Source: Vibrio cidicii
GTDB lineage: Bacteria; Pseudomonadota; Gammaproteobacteria; Enterobacterales; Vibrionaceae
Assembly (NCBI RefSeq): GCF_009763805.1
Contig: NZ_CP046803.1
Location: 806,001-870,000, forward strand
DNA: 64,000 bases
Reading direction: 5' to 3'
The notes beneath the pieces were generated by a model. The model was not told where the DNA came from. It ran no database searches and saw only the letters and a list, made by a program, of their open reading frames with translations. Below are positions 1-10,693 of the stretch, piece after piece; the first letter of the stretch is position 1; every line of letters begins with the position of its first letter. The position numbers and the translations under genes were made by a program.

Positions 1-877
1 CCTGTGATTTGCCAAAGAGCTGGGATTGAACTGGTGTTTTGCACCCGCAACGCGCAAACCTTAGCGCAGTTAGCACAGCAGTATCGCGTGACTGAAGTGT
101 GTCAGGATTATCGCCAACTGCTGGAGATGAAGGTGGATGCGGTGATGATCCACGCGGCCACGCAGATTCACTACGAGATCGCCGCGTTTTTCCTTCAACA
201 CGGCATCGCCACATTTGTCGATAAACCCTTGGCTGATAATGCCAGAGAGGTCGAAGCGCTGTACGAAACTGGCTATTCGCCAGCAACAGCCCTTATATGT
301 CGGATTCAATCGCCGCCATATCCCGCTGTTTAACCAGCATGTACCAGAATTAGCACATGGCGAGAGTGGAGAGCTGCGCTCTCTACGCTGGGAAAAGCAT
401 CGCCTCAACTTAACCGGTGATGTTCGCACTTTCCTTTTTGACGATTTCATTCACCCGCTCGATAGCGTTAATCTCAACGCCAAAGCGGATTTGCGCGATG
501 TCTACCTCACCCATCAAATGGCCGATGGTAAGCTCGCCAGAGTCGATGTGCAGTGGCAAAGTGGCGAAACGCTGCTGCACGCCTCAATGAACCGCCAGTT
601 TGGCATCACTTGCGAACGAGTCAGCGCGAGCTATCAAAACCGCGCCGTGGCATTTGACTCTTTTGTCCAAGGTACCCTGTGGCAACAAGGGCAACAAAGT
701 ACGCTTAACCTCGCCGACTGGACGCCGATGCTTGCCAGCAAAGGCTTTGCTAACATGATCGAGGATTGGATTGGCGTGATTGAACAAGGCCGAGTGCCAG
801 ATGCGGTCATCGAGCGCAATATCGCCAGCCACCAACTGGCAGAGGCGATCTGCCAGAAAATCGGTAACGCGAATTAA
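1..877 (+). CDS. Gfo/Idh/MocA-family oxidoreductase (5' partial, frameshifted)
   Basis: NAD(P)-dependent dehydrogenase of the Gfo/Idh/MocA family; the start lies outside the window. The visible part carries the end of the Rossmann domain (a strand followed by a DAVMIHAAT segment and the FVDKPLA signature near nt 220-235, the family's E/DKP motif) and the C-terminal substrate domain (YVGFNRRH, HPLDSVN). Reading changes from frame 1 to frame 2 at AAA 266-268; with GAAAC read as GAAC the protein runs smoothly through ELAIRQQQPLYVGF. The substrate is unknown. The stop overlaps the stop of the convergent TetR gene in TTAA (874-877). Family is confident; the frameshift is more likely a sequence error than a pseudogene. 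Confidence 0.8.
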
Positions 878-1542
878 ACGTTGCTTTGAGTGGTAGCGTG
901 ATAACTTGGATCGGTAGAGTGATGACTTGGAGCAGTAGCGTAATGGCTTAGAAACAGCTCTGCCGTTTGCCGCGCCAACGTTTCGCCCTGCTCTTGGGTC
1001 AGTGGCTCTGCGCTACCAATCAACTGTGGCCAAAAGGCGCTGCCTTTAATCAGACTGTGCAACTGGGTACGTGCCAGTGCGACATTCTCCAGTTTCAAGC
1101 GCCCTTTTTTATGTTGATCTTCCAGCCAAGAGTAGAGCGCGGTGTCTTGCTTCGACATCCCCTTGGTTTGCGCTTGCCACTCTTCTGGCTTAAACAAAAA
1201 ATGGCCTAACGCCACTTTCGCCATGTCCAAATAGCCGGGCTGCGCAATTACGTTGATCTCTTGGCACAATAACATCACCAGTTGCTGCTGCAATGGCAGC
1301 TTATTGAGCGCCACCAGCTCATCTTCACTGATTGCGCTTTTCCACAACACAGACAACAGCTCCATCACCAGCGCTTCTTTTGAAGCAAAGTGATTGTAAA
1401 CGGTTCTTTTCGACACTCCCGCTAGCGCGGCCAACTTGTCCATGCTGGTGTTTTGCACGCCAAATTCGAGAAACGCCTGTTTCGCCGCGCACATAATTGC
1501 ATCACGTTTCTCTTCACTACGTGTTTTTTTCTTGTCCATCAT
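874..1542 (-). CDS. TetR/AcrR-family transcriptional repressor
   Basis: A 222-residue TetR-family regulator. The N-terminal HTH is clear (about residues 11-57, with GVSKRTVYNHFASKEAL, the family's recognition helix and following loop). The rest is an all-helical ligand/dimer domain. The last about 25 residues are low-complexity and His/Ser/Thr/Tyr-rich, built from imperfect repeats of S-H/Y-H-A/S-T, an unusual tail. It is divergent from the metallo-beta-lactamase-fold gene at 1681, and the shared 138-bp gap holds an inverted repeat suited to a TetR dimer, so local repression of itself and that neighbour is likely. The ligand is unknown. Confidence 0.9.
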   Translation of the reverse strand: MMDKKKTRSEEKRDAIMCAAKQAFLEFGVQNTSMDKLAALAGVSKRTVYNHFASKEALVMELLSVLWKSAISEDELVALNKLPLQQQLVMLLCQEINVIAQPGYLDMAKVALGHFLFKPEEWQAQTKGMSKQDTALYSWLEDQHKKGRLKLENVALARTQLHSLIKGSAFWPQLIGSAEPLTQEQGETLARQTAELFLSHYATAPSHHSTDPSYHATTQSNV

Positions 1543-1589
1543 TGCGTTGCAACCTGAAGATTAAAATTCTCGGTTTATTTTACACTAAG

Positions 1590-1636
1590 TAGTTTACTTT
1601 TCACTCGCGATTTGTAAACTACACCGACTAGTTTAC
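1590..1636. promoter_or_regulatory. Probable TetR operator (three TAGTTTAC half-sites)
   Basis: GTAAACTA (1614-1621) and TAGTTTAC (1629-1636) form a perfect inverted repeat with a 7-bp spacer. A third half-site, TAGTTTAC (1590-1597), faces the first across 16 bp. The block lies between the divergent TetR gene and the MBL-fold gene. A weak promoter for the latter (TTGTAA 1612-1617, TACATT 1634-1639, 16-bp spacing) is embedded in it, so a bound dimer would occlude RNA polymerase. Repeats are seen directly; assignment to this TetR is inferred from position. Confidence 0.7.
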
Positions 1637-1680
1637 ATTAAATTACTCGCTTGGGCTGTGAGAAGGATGATGAAAACACC

Positions 1681-2761
1681 ATGCACAAACGACTTTTCAA
1701 AAACACTTTTTTGACCGTTTTAGGAGCCATCGCTATGAGTTCTCTCTTCACCGCCTGTACCACTGCTGAGGCAGAAAAAGCGGCCTACCCAAAAACGTTT
1801 CGTAACAGCGACCCAAACTTTGACGGGGGCTCTGATCTATTTGAAATCATTAAAGCCTATTTCACGACTAAACGCGCCGCTCCAACCCCGAGCTTTGCTT
1901 TGCCTGTGCACGCCATCACCGCAACGCAACTTGTTGAAGAGCGGGAAGATGTCTTCTACCGCTTAGGCCATTCAAGCCTAATCCTTAAACTGGATAACCA
2001 GTTGATCATGACCGACCCAGTATTCAGTGAACGAGCCTCGCCAGTGCAATTTTTCGGACCAAAACGTTTTCACCCTACCCCGATTTCATTGGAGGGCTTG
2101 CCTGAGATCGATGTGGTCCTGATCAGCCATGATCACTACGATCACCTCGACAAAGCATCCGTCAAACAACTTGCCGACAAAGTGGCGCTGTTTCTCGTTC
2201 CACTCAAAGTGGGTGTGCTTTTACAAGAATGGGGGATCGCCAAAGAGAAAATCGTCGAGTTCAATTGGTGGGAGAGCAAAGTGGTGAATGGCATAGAGTA
2301 TGTTTTTACCCCCACTCAGCATTTTTCTGGACGTGGTTTGGGTGACGGCAACTCTACCTTGTGGGGCAGTTGGGTGATCCGTTTCCCGCTCACAAAGCCT
2401 GTACTTTAGCGGCGACTCTGGCTACTTCGACGGTTTTAAAGCGATTGGTGAAAAATATGGCCCATTTGATCTCACCATGATTGAAACCGGAGCCTACAAC
2501 TCGCTTTGGTCGAAGATTCACATGTTCCCCGAGCAAAGCGTGCAGGCGCATTTGGATCTCAAAGGCAAGGTGATGCTGCCAATCCACAACAGCACGTTTG
2601 ATCTGTCAATGCATGACTGGTATGAGCCGATGGAGCAAGCGTGGCAGATTAGCCAAGATAAAGGGGTTAGCATGATCAGCCCGGAAATTGGCCAGAGAAA
2701 TGTGATCGGTGCGCCACAACCTATCCACCCATGGTGGCGAGCACCAAGCCAAGCTGACTAA
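1681..2761 (+). CDS. MBL-fold (UlaG/RomA-like) metallohydrolase, probable lipoprotein, frameshifted
   Basis: Metallo-beta-lactamase-fold hydrolase with the zinc motif SHDHYDHLD (HxHxDH, around nt 2127-2150) and a later GDSGY metal-ligand segment, as in the UlaG/NAPE-PLD/RomA branch. The N-terminus has a hydrophobic signal ending in a lipobox-like LFTAC, so an outer- or inner-membrane lipoprotein is likely. I chose ATG 1681 over the upstream TTG 1651 because it starts the signal peptide and follows AGAAGGATGA. Reading shifts at 2382-2387 (TTTCCC); removing one T (GTTTC to GTTC) gives IRSRSQSLYFSGDSGY. Corrected length is 359 residues. Substrate unknown; control by the divergent TetR is likely. 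Confidence 0.8.
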
Positions 2762-2782
2762 AGTGCCGCCTTTGCGAAACAT

Positions 2783-2814
2783 AGAGCAGCCCACACGCTG
2801 CTCTTTTCGTTTTC
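2783..2814 (+). terminator. Rho-independent terminator after MBL gene
   Basis: Perfect 8-bp stem AGAGCAGC/GCTGCTCT with a CCACAC loop, followed by TTTCGTTTTC. It lies 22 bp after the stop of the MBL-fold gene and directly before the convergent VOC gene. Confidence 0.85.
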
Positions 2815-2820
2815 AACGTT

Positions 2821-3240
2821 TTAACGCACCTGCGGTTTCAGCTCCACCGTATTGCCTTCTGGATCGCGAATATACACAGAACGGCCAAAGCCTTGTGCAC
2901 CGTAACGTTCAACAAACTCGTCCACGGGCACTTGATGTGAAGCAAAATACTCCAGCAGTTGCTCTTCATCCGCTGGAGTAATTTGCAAACAGAAATGCTC
3001 CATATTTCGCCCTTCTTTGCCCGGCGCACGGCCACCTTGTTGACCAAGTTTGCCCTCAATGGTCACCAGATCAATCAAGGCACTGCCCGCGCGAAGTTGC
3101 GTTAAGCCAAATTCTGCCAATTCACGTTCCACTTGGCAGCCAAGCACCTCGCAGTAAAAGTGCAGCATGCGCGGTAAATTGCTCACGCGCAGTACAAGGT
3201 GATCGAGCGCTTGCAGTTCAATTGGATTCCGCTTTTGCAT
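2821..3240 (-). CDS. VOC (glyoxalase/dioxygenase) family protein
   Basis: A 139-residue single-unit VOC protein. It starts with the typical LDHLVLRVSNLPRMLHFYCEVLG strand-helix, has MEHFCLQ in the middle and ends with the YIRDPEGNTVEL strand seen in glyoxalase-I-like and fosfomycin-resistance-like enzymes. Metal-ligand candidates are the His of LDHLV, the His of MEHFC and the Glu of NTVEL. It has a GAGGATGCT ribosome-binding site and is the last gene of a three-gene minus-strand set with 3265-3582 and 3677-4104. The substrate cannot be told from sequence. Confidence 0.85.
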   Translation of the reverse strand: MQKRNPIELQALDHLVLRVSNLPRMLHFYCEVLGCQVERELAEFGLTQLRAGSALIDLVTIEGKLGQQGGRAPGKEGRNMEHFCLQITPADEEQLLEYFASHQVPVDEFVERYGAQGFGRSVYIRDPEGNTVELKPQVR

Positions 3241-3264
3241 AGCATCCTCATTTTTTGTTAAGAG

Positions 3265-3582
3265 TTAATCGCCCACCGACTCGCTAAACGTCACTTTAAA
3301 ATCCGCCACTGAACGCATCAAGTCGGCATGCGGATAAGTTGTCATTAAAGATAGCCGAATGGTGTGAAACGACGCATCCATTTGCGCTTGATCTTTAAAG
3401 TTCACCGCCAAATGAAAGTCCGGCATTTCTGGAAAATTGCCTTTGTTGACGATGCGAGAACTCGCAGCCGATTCAACCAACTCATGAGTGCGTAACTGGG
3501 CGATAAATTCATCAGTCAGTTTACTCACCTGCTCACTACTCACGCCTTGCTTGACCGAATAGAACACATTGTAGGTTTTCAT
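3265..3582 (-). CDS. Conserved hypothetical protein, about 105 residues
   Basis: A small soluble protein of 105 residues without signal peptide or membrane segment. Its alternating pattern (a YNVFYSV strand, a long amphipathic helix, FHLAVNFKD strand, second helix, ADFKVTF strand) suggests a compact alpha/beta sandwich of the ferredoxin-like, dimeric-barrel kind, but I do not recognise a named family with certainty. It sits between two VOC-family genes on the same strand with 24- and 94-bp gaps, suggesting co-transcription and a role in the same small-molecule conversion. Confidence 0.65.
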   Translation of the reverse strand: MKTYNVFYSVKQGVSSEQVSKLTDEFIAQLRTHELVESAASSRIVNKGNFPEMPDFHLAVNFKDQAQMDASFHTIRLSLMTTYPHADLMRSVADFKVTFSESVGD

Positions 3583-3676
3583 TACTCGCCTCTTTTTTCC
3601 TTGCCTTGTAACCTAGCCTTCTGCTGGCGCGCTCATTCAAAGAGCAGAGTTACGCCGTGAGATGGGCAGCCTAACG

Positions 3677-4104
3677 TTATTGCGTGTAATCATTGCGTAA
3701 GTGCGTGTCAGCGCTGAGATATTCGATAAACTCAAACTGAAAACCATTCCCTTCAAGAAAATAGACGCTCTTGCGATGCGGGTGATCGCCGCCCCAGTGA
3801 TCAATTGCGTAGCCCGCTTGCTCCAGTCGCTCAACCACCTTGTCGACATCCGGCACCACGATGCCAACGTGTTTTACACCAGTGAAATGTGCTTTCCAGT
3901 TGCTCGCCTGCCCTTCACCACCACTGTTAACCGCGATATAGCTCTGTTCATCGCCAACGTGAAACCACTCAATTGGTCGGCCAAACCAGTTATCTATTTT
4001 TCCTTGACCTCTTATCCGCCACTCGGGATCGCACTGGTCAAAAAGTGAATGGTTTTTTGTGCATCCACCACCGACATGTTGGCGTGTTCAACATAGCTTC
4101 TCAT
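3677..4104 (-). CDS. VOC family protein, frameshifted
   Basis: A second VOC-type protein, about 142 residues when corrected: MRSYVEHANMSV at the start, a WFGRPIEWFHVGD segment, KHVGIVVPDVDKVVERL and a C-terminal FLEGNGFQFEFIEYLS strand with a Glu metal-ligand candidate. ATG 4104 is preferred among three tandem ATGs because it is 6 nt after AAGGAG. The frame is broken at GGG 4025-4027 (CCC on the coding strand); adding one C gives FLTSAIPEWRIRGQGK. Unlike the other frameshifts in the window this one needs an added base and is not at a GAAAC site. Confidence 0.7.
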
Positions 4105-4346
4105 CATCATCTCCTTGTTTTTTAAACCCTAGATGCAGGCTAAAACCCCAAGTTAAGTTGAGGTAAAGAGGAAATAGGCCTTGATGAGCAAAAGCGAGAA
4201 GTGCTTCACAAAAGCCACGACTCTGCACTTGAATTGAAAAGAGACAATTATCGGTTGAAGTAGACGGGTAAAAGCCTCAGAATGTCGCACTTTTCGCCGC
4301 CTGAAAAATGGGCGACGCTTCCTACTATTTATATTGAGAATCACAT

Positions 4347-5816
4347 ATGGGTTTTACCTCGTTAGGTCTGTCTGCACCAATCCTTAAAGCTATTCAGGAG
4401 AAAGGCTACGACACGCCATCGCCAATTCAAATGCAGGCAATTCCTGCGATTTTACAAGGCAAGGACGTGATGGCCGCCGCGCAGACAGGTACGGGGAAAA
4501 CCGCAGGCTTTACTCTGCCGATCCTTGAAAGATTGTCCAATGGCCCGCGAGTACGTAGTAACCAAGTTCGCGCCTTGATCCTAACGCCAACGCGTGAACT
4601 CGCGGCGCAAGTGCAAGAGAACGTATTTATGTACAGCCGTCACCTGCCACTGAGCAGTGCAGTGGTGTTTGGTGGGGTAAAAATCAACCCGCAAATGCTG
4701 CGCCTGCGTAAAGGCGCTGACGTGTTGGTCGCGACTCCAGGGCGCCTGATGGATCTTTACCAGCAGAACGCGGTGAAGTTTGATCAGTTAGAAGTGTTGG
4801 TACTGGATGAAGCGGACCGCATGCTCGACATGGGTTTTATCCGCGATATTCGTAAAATTCTAGAGATTTTGCCGGCAAAACGTCAGAACTTGCTGTTTTC
4901 GGCCACCTTCTCAGAAGAGATCCGCGCGCTCGCCAAAGGGCTGGTAAACAATCCGGTGGAGCTCTCGGTTAGCCCAGCCAACTCGACCGCTCGCACCGTT
5001 GAGCAGTGCATTTACCCATCCGATGTGAAGAAAAAGCCAGCCATGTTGGCGAAACTGATCCAAGACGGTAACTGGCAGCAAGTGCTGGTATTTACCCGCA
5101 CCAAACACGGCGCAAACCGTCTTGCCGCTTTCCTCAATGACAACCACATTTCAGCGGCAGCGATCCACGGTAATAAGAGCCAAGGCGCGCGAACCAAAGC
5201 GCTGGCGGATTTTAAATCGGGTGACATTCGTGTACTGGTAGCGACGGATATCGCCGCTCGTGGTATCGACATTCCTCAGTTGCCACAAGTGGTTAACTTT
5301 GAGCTGCCGAAAGTGGCAGAAGACTATGTGCACCGCATTGGCCGTACAGGCCGAGCTGGAGAAACAGGCAAAGCCATCTCACTGGTCTGCGCCTTGGAAG
5401 CTCCTGAACTGTTCGCAATTGAGCGTTTGATCCAAGAGCTCTTGCCTCGTCATGAGCTGGAAGGCTTCAAACCGAGCAACGAAGTGCCAGAGTCCAAACT
5501 CGATACTCGCCCAATCAAAGCGAAAAAGCCGAAAAAACCGAAGAAGCCACAAACAAACGCTGAAGGCGGTGAGCGTCGCCCAGCAAATTCTGCCGATAAC
5601 GGACAGAAAAAGCCGAAACGTCAGTTTAGCCAGCCAAAATCTGGCCAAGAAAACAAAGGGAATCCGCGCGCAAAACAAAACGGTAAAGCCGCCACAAACA
5701 ATCAGCAAGGAAAGCCTAAAGCAAACGCTGGCAGACCAAGCAATGGCAAGCCAAATAACGGTAATCCTTCCTCTACGCGTCGTAGAGCGAAACCACAACA
5801 AGTGGCCAAAGCGTAA
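4347..5816 (+). CDS. rhlE: ATP-dependent DEAD-box RNA helicase, RhlE type
   Basis: A 489-residue DEAD-box helicase with all core motifs: Q-motif region (PSPIQMQAI), Walker [10 protein letters not shown] (44-52), PTRELA (81-86), TPGR, DEAD (154-157), SAT, and HRIGRTGR near residue 330. After about residue 385 the tail is Lys/Pro/Asn/Gln-rich and strongly basic, typical of RhlE proteins that bind rRNA or degradosome RNA. The likely role is RNA remodelling in ribosome assembly or decay. It is monocistronic: about 240 bp without a gene lies upstream, possibly including a long leader of the kind cold-inducible helicases have, and a strong hairpin follows. A paralogue lacking the long tail is at 56719. 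Confidence 0.92.
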   Translation: MGFTSLGLSAPILKAIQEKGYDTPSPIQMQAIPAILQGKDVMAAAQTGTGKTAGFTLPILERLSNGPRVRSNQVRALILTPTRELAAQVQENVFMYSRHLPLSSAVVFGGVKINPQMLRLRKGADVLVATPGRLMDLYQQNAVKFDQLEVLVLDEADRMLDMGFIRDIRKILEILPAKRQNLLFSATFSEEIRALAKGLVNNPVELSVSPANSTARTVEQCIYPSDVKKKPAMLAKLIQDGNWQQVLVFTRTKHGANRLAAFLNDNHISAAAIHGNKSQGARTKALADFKSGDIRVLVATDIAARGIDIPQLPQVVNFELPKVAEDYVHRIGRTGRAGETGKAISLVCALEAPELFAIERLIQELLPRHELEGFKPSNEVPESKLDTRPIKAKKPKKPKKPQTNAEGGERRPANSADNGQKKPKRQFSQPKSGQENKGNPRAKQNGKAATNNQQGKPKANAGRPSNGKPNNGNPSSTRRRAKPQQVAKA

Positions 5817-5840
5817 AACCTAGCTTATTCAGCACCTTAT

Positions 5841-5865
5841 CAGCAGAGAAAGCGCTTCTCTGCTG
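5841..5865 (+). terminator. Hairpin downstream of rhlE
   Basis: Perfect 10-bp stem CAGCAGAGAA/TTCTCTGCTG with an AGCGC loop, 24 bp after the rhlE stop. The following tract (AGCCTTTAGC) is poor in T, so it could be a weak terminator or an mRNA-stabilising hairpin. Confidence 0.55.
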
Positions 5866-5925
5866 AGCCTTTAGCAGAAAATCTTTCCACCTAAGCTGTT
5901 CAAGCGCTGCTACTCATTCCCGCCG

Positions 5926-5949
5926 TTATTGATAATTTTCTGCCAATAA
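5926..5949. promoter_or_regulatory. Candidate HapR/LuxR (SmcR)-type quorum-sensing site
   Basis: TTATTGATAA (5926-5935) exactly matches the left half of the Vibrio LuxR/HapR/SmcR consensus, and CAATAA (5944-5949) resembles the right half but is displaced by about 2 bp. The site is about 95 bp upstream of the secreted aminopeptidase start. Secreted proteases are classic members of this regulon, but the match is imperfect, so this is a candidate only. Confidence 0.4.
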
Positions 5950-6023
5950 ATCATGACAAGCATGGCAATAACAAATAATTAACATAAAACGAATTTCTGT
6001 TCTAAATTTTGTTGATTTTATAA

Positions 6024-7556
<1,533 letters not shown>

Positions 7557-7564
7557 CTGCGGAC

Positions 7565-7597
7565 GGACAAGATGGCTCAGTGGGAGCCATCTTGTCC
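7565..7597 (+). terminator. Strong hairpin after aminopeptidase gene
   Basis: Perfect 14-bp stem (GGACAAGATGGCTC paired with GAGCCATCTTGTCC, AGTGG loop), 8 bp after the stop. There is no immediate T-run, so it may end transcription inefficiently or protect the mRNA 3' end. Confidence 0.65.
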
Positions 7598-7697
7598 AGT
7601 GGCAAACAATTGCTGCTTGTCTTTATGAGTGAATTGGCCGCATGATATCGGCGAAAAGCGCACTAAAACAAATGCTGCCGAAGGCAATGGAGAAGAT

Positions 7698-8147
7698 GTG
7701 ATTACAATTCGTCAAATGGACATTTCAGACTACGACTCAGTGATGACGCTGTGGGGACAAACAGAAAACTTATCGCTCAAAGACGCCGACTCCCGTGCGA
7801 GCATCGCCGCCTATTTAGCCAAAAACCCCGGGCTAAGCTTCGTTGCGATTGACGGACAACCGATTGGCGGGCAAGACATAGTTGGCGCCGTGCTGATTGG
7901 CACCGATGGCCGCCGTGGTTACTTACAACATTTGGCCGTCGATCTGCACTATCGCGGGCAAAATATTGGTCAGCGTTTGGTGCAAAGCGCAACCGAAGCC
8001 CTCGCGCAGCAAGGCATCGCCAAAACCCACCTTTTCGTTCTGAGTAACAACCTCTCGGCGCAGGATTTCTACCTAAAATTGGGGTGGCAAGCGCGAGACG
8101 AAATCCGCATGTTCTCGTTTAATAGCTCAGAAAATCAATATGTATAG
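7698..8147 (+). CDS. GNAT-family N-acetyltransferase
   Basis: A 149-residue GNAT enzyme: ITIRQMDISDYDSVMTLW at the N-terminus, the acetyl-CoA-binding strand and loop LQHLAVDLHYRGQNIGQRLVQ (R/Q-x-x-G-x-G/A type) and the FYLKLGWQ C-terminal strand. I start it at GTG 7698, preceded by GGAGAAGAT, because the open frame before it (from 7629) does not look like a GNAT N-terminus. The substrate is unknown. It is followed by a terminator, so it is probably a single-gene unit. Confidence 0.8.
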   Translation: MITIRQMDISDYDSVMTLWGQTENLSLKDADSRASIAAYLAKNPGLSFVAIDGQPIGGQDIVGAVLIGTDGRRGYLQHLAVDLHYRGQNIGQRLVQSATEALAQQGIAKTHLFVLSNNLSAQDFYLKLGWQARDEIRMFSFNSSENQYV

Positions 8148-8160
8148 ACCTAGTGGTCAC

Positions 8161-8190
8161 TTACTAACCACTCAGTTACTAACCACGCAG
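8161..8190. repeat. Two tandem 15-bp repeats
   Basis: TTACTAACCACTCAG and TTACTAACCACGCAG differ at one base and sit between the GNAT stop and its terminator. No function can be assigned. Confidence 0.6.
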
Positions 8191-8205
8191 TAATGCACTA
8201 ACGAA

Positions 8206-8236
8206 AGGGAGGCACACTGCGTGTCTCCCCTTTTTT
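8206..8236 (+). terminator. Rho-independent terminator after GNAT gene
   Basis: GGGAGGCACAC / GTGTCTCCCC imperfect stem with a TGC loop followed by TTTTTT. It separates the GNAT gene from the convergent chemoreceptor gene. Confidence 0.75.
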
Positions 8237-8259
8237 AAGACATTTGTTAAGACACTTGG

Positions 8260-10383
8260 TTAAGAGGCTTTGCCAACATCAAAGCGACCGACCAATTGAT
8301 CCAAACGTTGCAATGAGTTTTGCATCAACGCCGTTCGACGCGCTAACTGGCCAGAAGCTTCTTGCAACGCCACCACGGTGTGAGAGGTGGCGTCGGCGGT
8401 TTGGCGGTGTTCTTCACTGTTGCGAGCGATCTCTTGGATCCGTTTAAAAAGGCCACTAACAGAGGTTTGCAAGCGCTCACTTTGTGCCGATTGGTCGACC
8501 ACCTGCGTGTTACTTTCTACATTGGCAATGCCCTCTTGCATATAGCTGACCGCCAGTTCCGACTGGCTGTGCAGCGCCTTCATCAGCTCGCCGATGTTAT
8601 TGGCCGCCTGCGAGGTTTTGTTAGCTAAGACGCGCACCTCGTCGGCAACCACCGAGAACCCTCGCCCATGCTCACCTGCGCGCGCAGCCTCAATCGCCGC
8701 ATTCAGAGCTAAGAGATTGGTTTGCGAAGTGATCTCAGTGATGAGATCGACAATACCGCCGATTTTTTGCATTTCGCGATTTACTTCTTCCACCGTCTGC
8801 GCTGAGGACTGGACAATGGTTTTTATCTGCTCGGCACTTTGCGCAGCATTGTGATACTCCTGCTGCGCGGCGTGCACCGCGTCCCGCATCAAGCCATTCA
8901 TCTCGATGGCCGTATCGTTGGCCCCCGCAATCTCTTGGCTTTGAATCCCCGCTAATGTCAGCATGTCGGTGAGCGATGTAGCGGTCGAGTCGCTACTGGA
9001 CAGCAAGATCTGGCTGCGACGAAACATCGACTGCGATACGCTCTGCACCTCTTTGCTGGCAAACACCAGCTCTTTGACCATCCCCTGCAAACTGTCGATA
9101 AAACTGTTGGTCCAACGGCCAAGATCGCCCGTTTCATCGGCTTTAAAACGACTGGCATCAAGACGGCGAGTCAAGTTGCCATCCCCCTCAGCCAAAACTT
9201 GCATCACCTGCGTCATGCTAGCAAGATGCCTCGCCAGTGGCTTCGCGGTGAGAAAATAAAACAGCGTTACCGCCACAGCGCCCATCAACAGTGAAAACAG
9301 CAGCAGTTGCCACTCGCTCAGCGGGTAAAAAGAGCTGACTGCAAATGGCAGCAGCATCGGGGCAAAAATGCTCAATGCAAACTGCTGATTCAGTTTTTGC
9401 GCCACAGAGCGATGGCGATACACCTCTTCCAGATCCGCTTCACACATCATGCCCCACCTATCCACAGAACCAGGCATGGAGAAAGTCACCCCTTTACCAA
9501 TCACCGGGATGTGCCGGTAATCCGAGTAGCCGGGGTACTGCACATACAAATTGGCGCCATTTTTGATGGTTTCACGCACACCGGGATGCAGCTTGCCCGT
9601 TTTCGGATCATTAAACACAATCTCAAATTCGGTATGATGCTGTACTTTGACCACGCCCCACTGAGTATGCACACCAGATTTCAAATTTTCCCCATGCGAA
9701 AAACGGTTATCTTCAAAGCGCGAGCGCGAGAGCGCTACGCCAGGAGCTATCGCTGGGTCAAAGTTTGACTGCACCATAAACAGGTAGTTATCGCCCGATT
9801 CGCTGTAAATGTGCCCGGCTTCGCGCTGAATTAAATCGCCAATCACATCGTTCGGCACTCGTCCGCAGAGACAGCCAAGCAACTTGCCCTCTTGGCGCAG
9901 CGGTTGATAAAACATCAGGGTCACTTGGTCGTGAAAAGTGGAACTTGACGCGCCTATCGCCAGAGTGACTTTATCAACATACGGACCGTGCAGAAACGGT
10001 TGTTGCAAGCCGTTTTTTAGCGCCGCTTTGACTGCGACTTGACGCGTTTTTTGCCCAGAGTAAGTCGATTCCACTATGGCGCCACTGGGCTCTACAATAA
10101 ACAGTTCGGAAAAATCCGTGCCCCGTTTGAGCAACCTTTGCAGCGTTTCGCGATATTCATCGGGCGCTTTGGAGGAGAGGTAGAGCGCGGCATCTTGCAA
10201 AAATGCCCATTGATTGTTCGCCCAAGTAGTTAAAATTTGCACCCGTGTATTGGCAATATTTTCAAAAGTTTGCTCCAAAGCGTGCGTGCGATTGCGATTA
10301 ATAAAGCACGCTTTACCCATCGCCAATTTGCCTGTTTTCCCCAGCCAAGGCAGCCAGCGTTGTTCTTCCGACGTCAAATGCAT
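8260..10383 (-). CDS. Methyl-accepting chemotaxis protein with N-terminal sensor and internal membrane pair
   Basis: A 707-residue chemoreceptor. ATG 10383 is preferred over 10404 because GGTGGA lies just before it. The first about 330 residues are soluble and Cache-like ([33 protein letters not shown]). They are not preceded by a membrane helix. Two adjacent hydrophobic helices follow at about 335-355 and 358-378, then HAMP (about 380-430) and the signalling hairpin with [22 protein letters not shown]. In the usual topology the sensor would be periplasmic and flanked by two helices; here it is predicted cytoplasmic. The ligand is unknown. It is transcribed alone towards the GNAT terminator. 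Confidence 0.88.
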   Translation of the reverse strand: MHLTSEEQRWLPWLGKTGKLAMGKACFINRNRTHALEQTFENIANTRVQILTTWANNQWAFLQDAALYLSSKAPDEYRETLQRLLKRGTDFSELFIVEPSGAIVESTYSGQKTRQVAVKAALKNGLQQPFLHGPYVDKVTLAIGASSSTFHDQVTLMFYQPLRQEGKLLGCLCGRVPNDVIGDLIQREAGHIYSESGDNYLFMVQSNFDPAIAPGVALSRSRFEDNRFSHGENLKSGVHTQWGVVKVQHHTEFEIVFNDPKTGKLHPGVRETIKNGANLYVQYPGYSDYRHIPVIGKGVTFSMPGSVDRWGMMCEADLEEVYRHRSVAQKLNQQFALSIFAPMLLPFAVSSFYPLSEWQLLLFSLLMGAVAVTLFYFLTAKPLARHLASMTQVMQVLAEGDGNLTRRLDASRFKADETGDLGRWTNSFIDSLQGMVKELVFASKEVQSVSQSMFRRSQILLSSSDSTATSLTDMLTLAGIQSQEIAGANDTAIEMNGLMRDAVHAAQQEYHNAAQSAEQIKTIVQSSAQTVEEVNREMQKIGGIVDLITEITSQTNLLALNAAIEAARAGEHGRGFSVVADEVRVLANKTSQAANNIGELMKALHSQSELAVSYMQEGIANVESNTQVVDQSAQSERLQTSVSGLFKRIQEIARNSEEHRQTADATSHTVVALQEASGQLARRTALMQNSLQRLDQLVGRFDVGKAS

Positions 10384-10643
10384 AGATAATCCACCATTTA
10401 TCATTTTTATTCACAAGGCTGTGCAACCCTTATTCCATAATGGTTGCAGAAATAAGAAAACCAGACGATATTCTGAAATTTGAACTCGCTCCCAAAAACC
10501 CAACTGGCATTTTGGCCAAAGGTCAGTGAATGAAACTTAAGCTTTTGATTTGATGAATTTATTTTTTGCACTATTTGCGTGCGAATGCGCCTTTAAGTTG
10601 CAGAACTTGCACCAGATAGGTGAGATGCATCTCGTGAAGCCAT
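10384..10643. other. Intergenic region upstream of chemoreceptor
   Basis: About 260 bp without a convincing gene. It must hold the chemoreceptor promoter (minus strand). I see no clear flagellar sigma-28 signature or operator that I would defend. Confidence 0.4.
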
Positions 10644-10670
10644 GAAAAAAGCCCTGAAGTTTCAGGGCTT
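10644..10670 (-). terminator. Terminator of the aldehyde dehydrogenase gene
   Basis: AAGCCCTGAA/TTCAGGGCTT stem with a 2-nt loop, followed on the minus strand by TTTTTT. It lies 23 bp past the aldB-like stop. Confidence 0.85.
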
Positions 10671-10693
10671 AAACGTAGCAAGATGGTGGGAAC

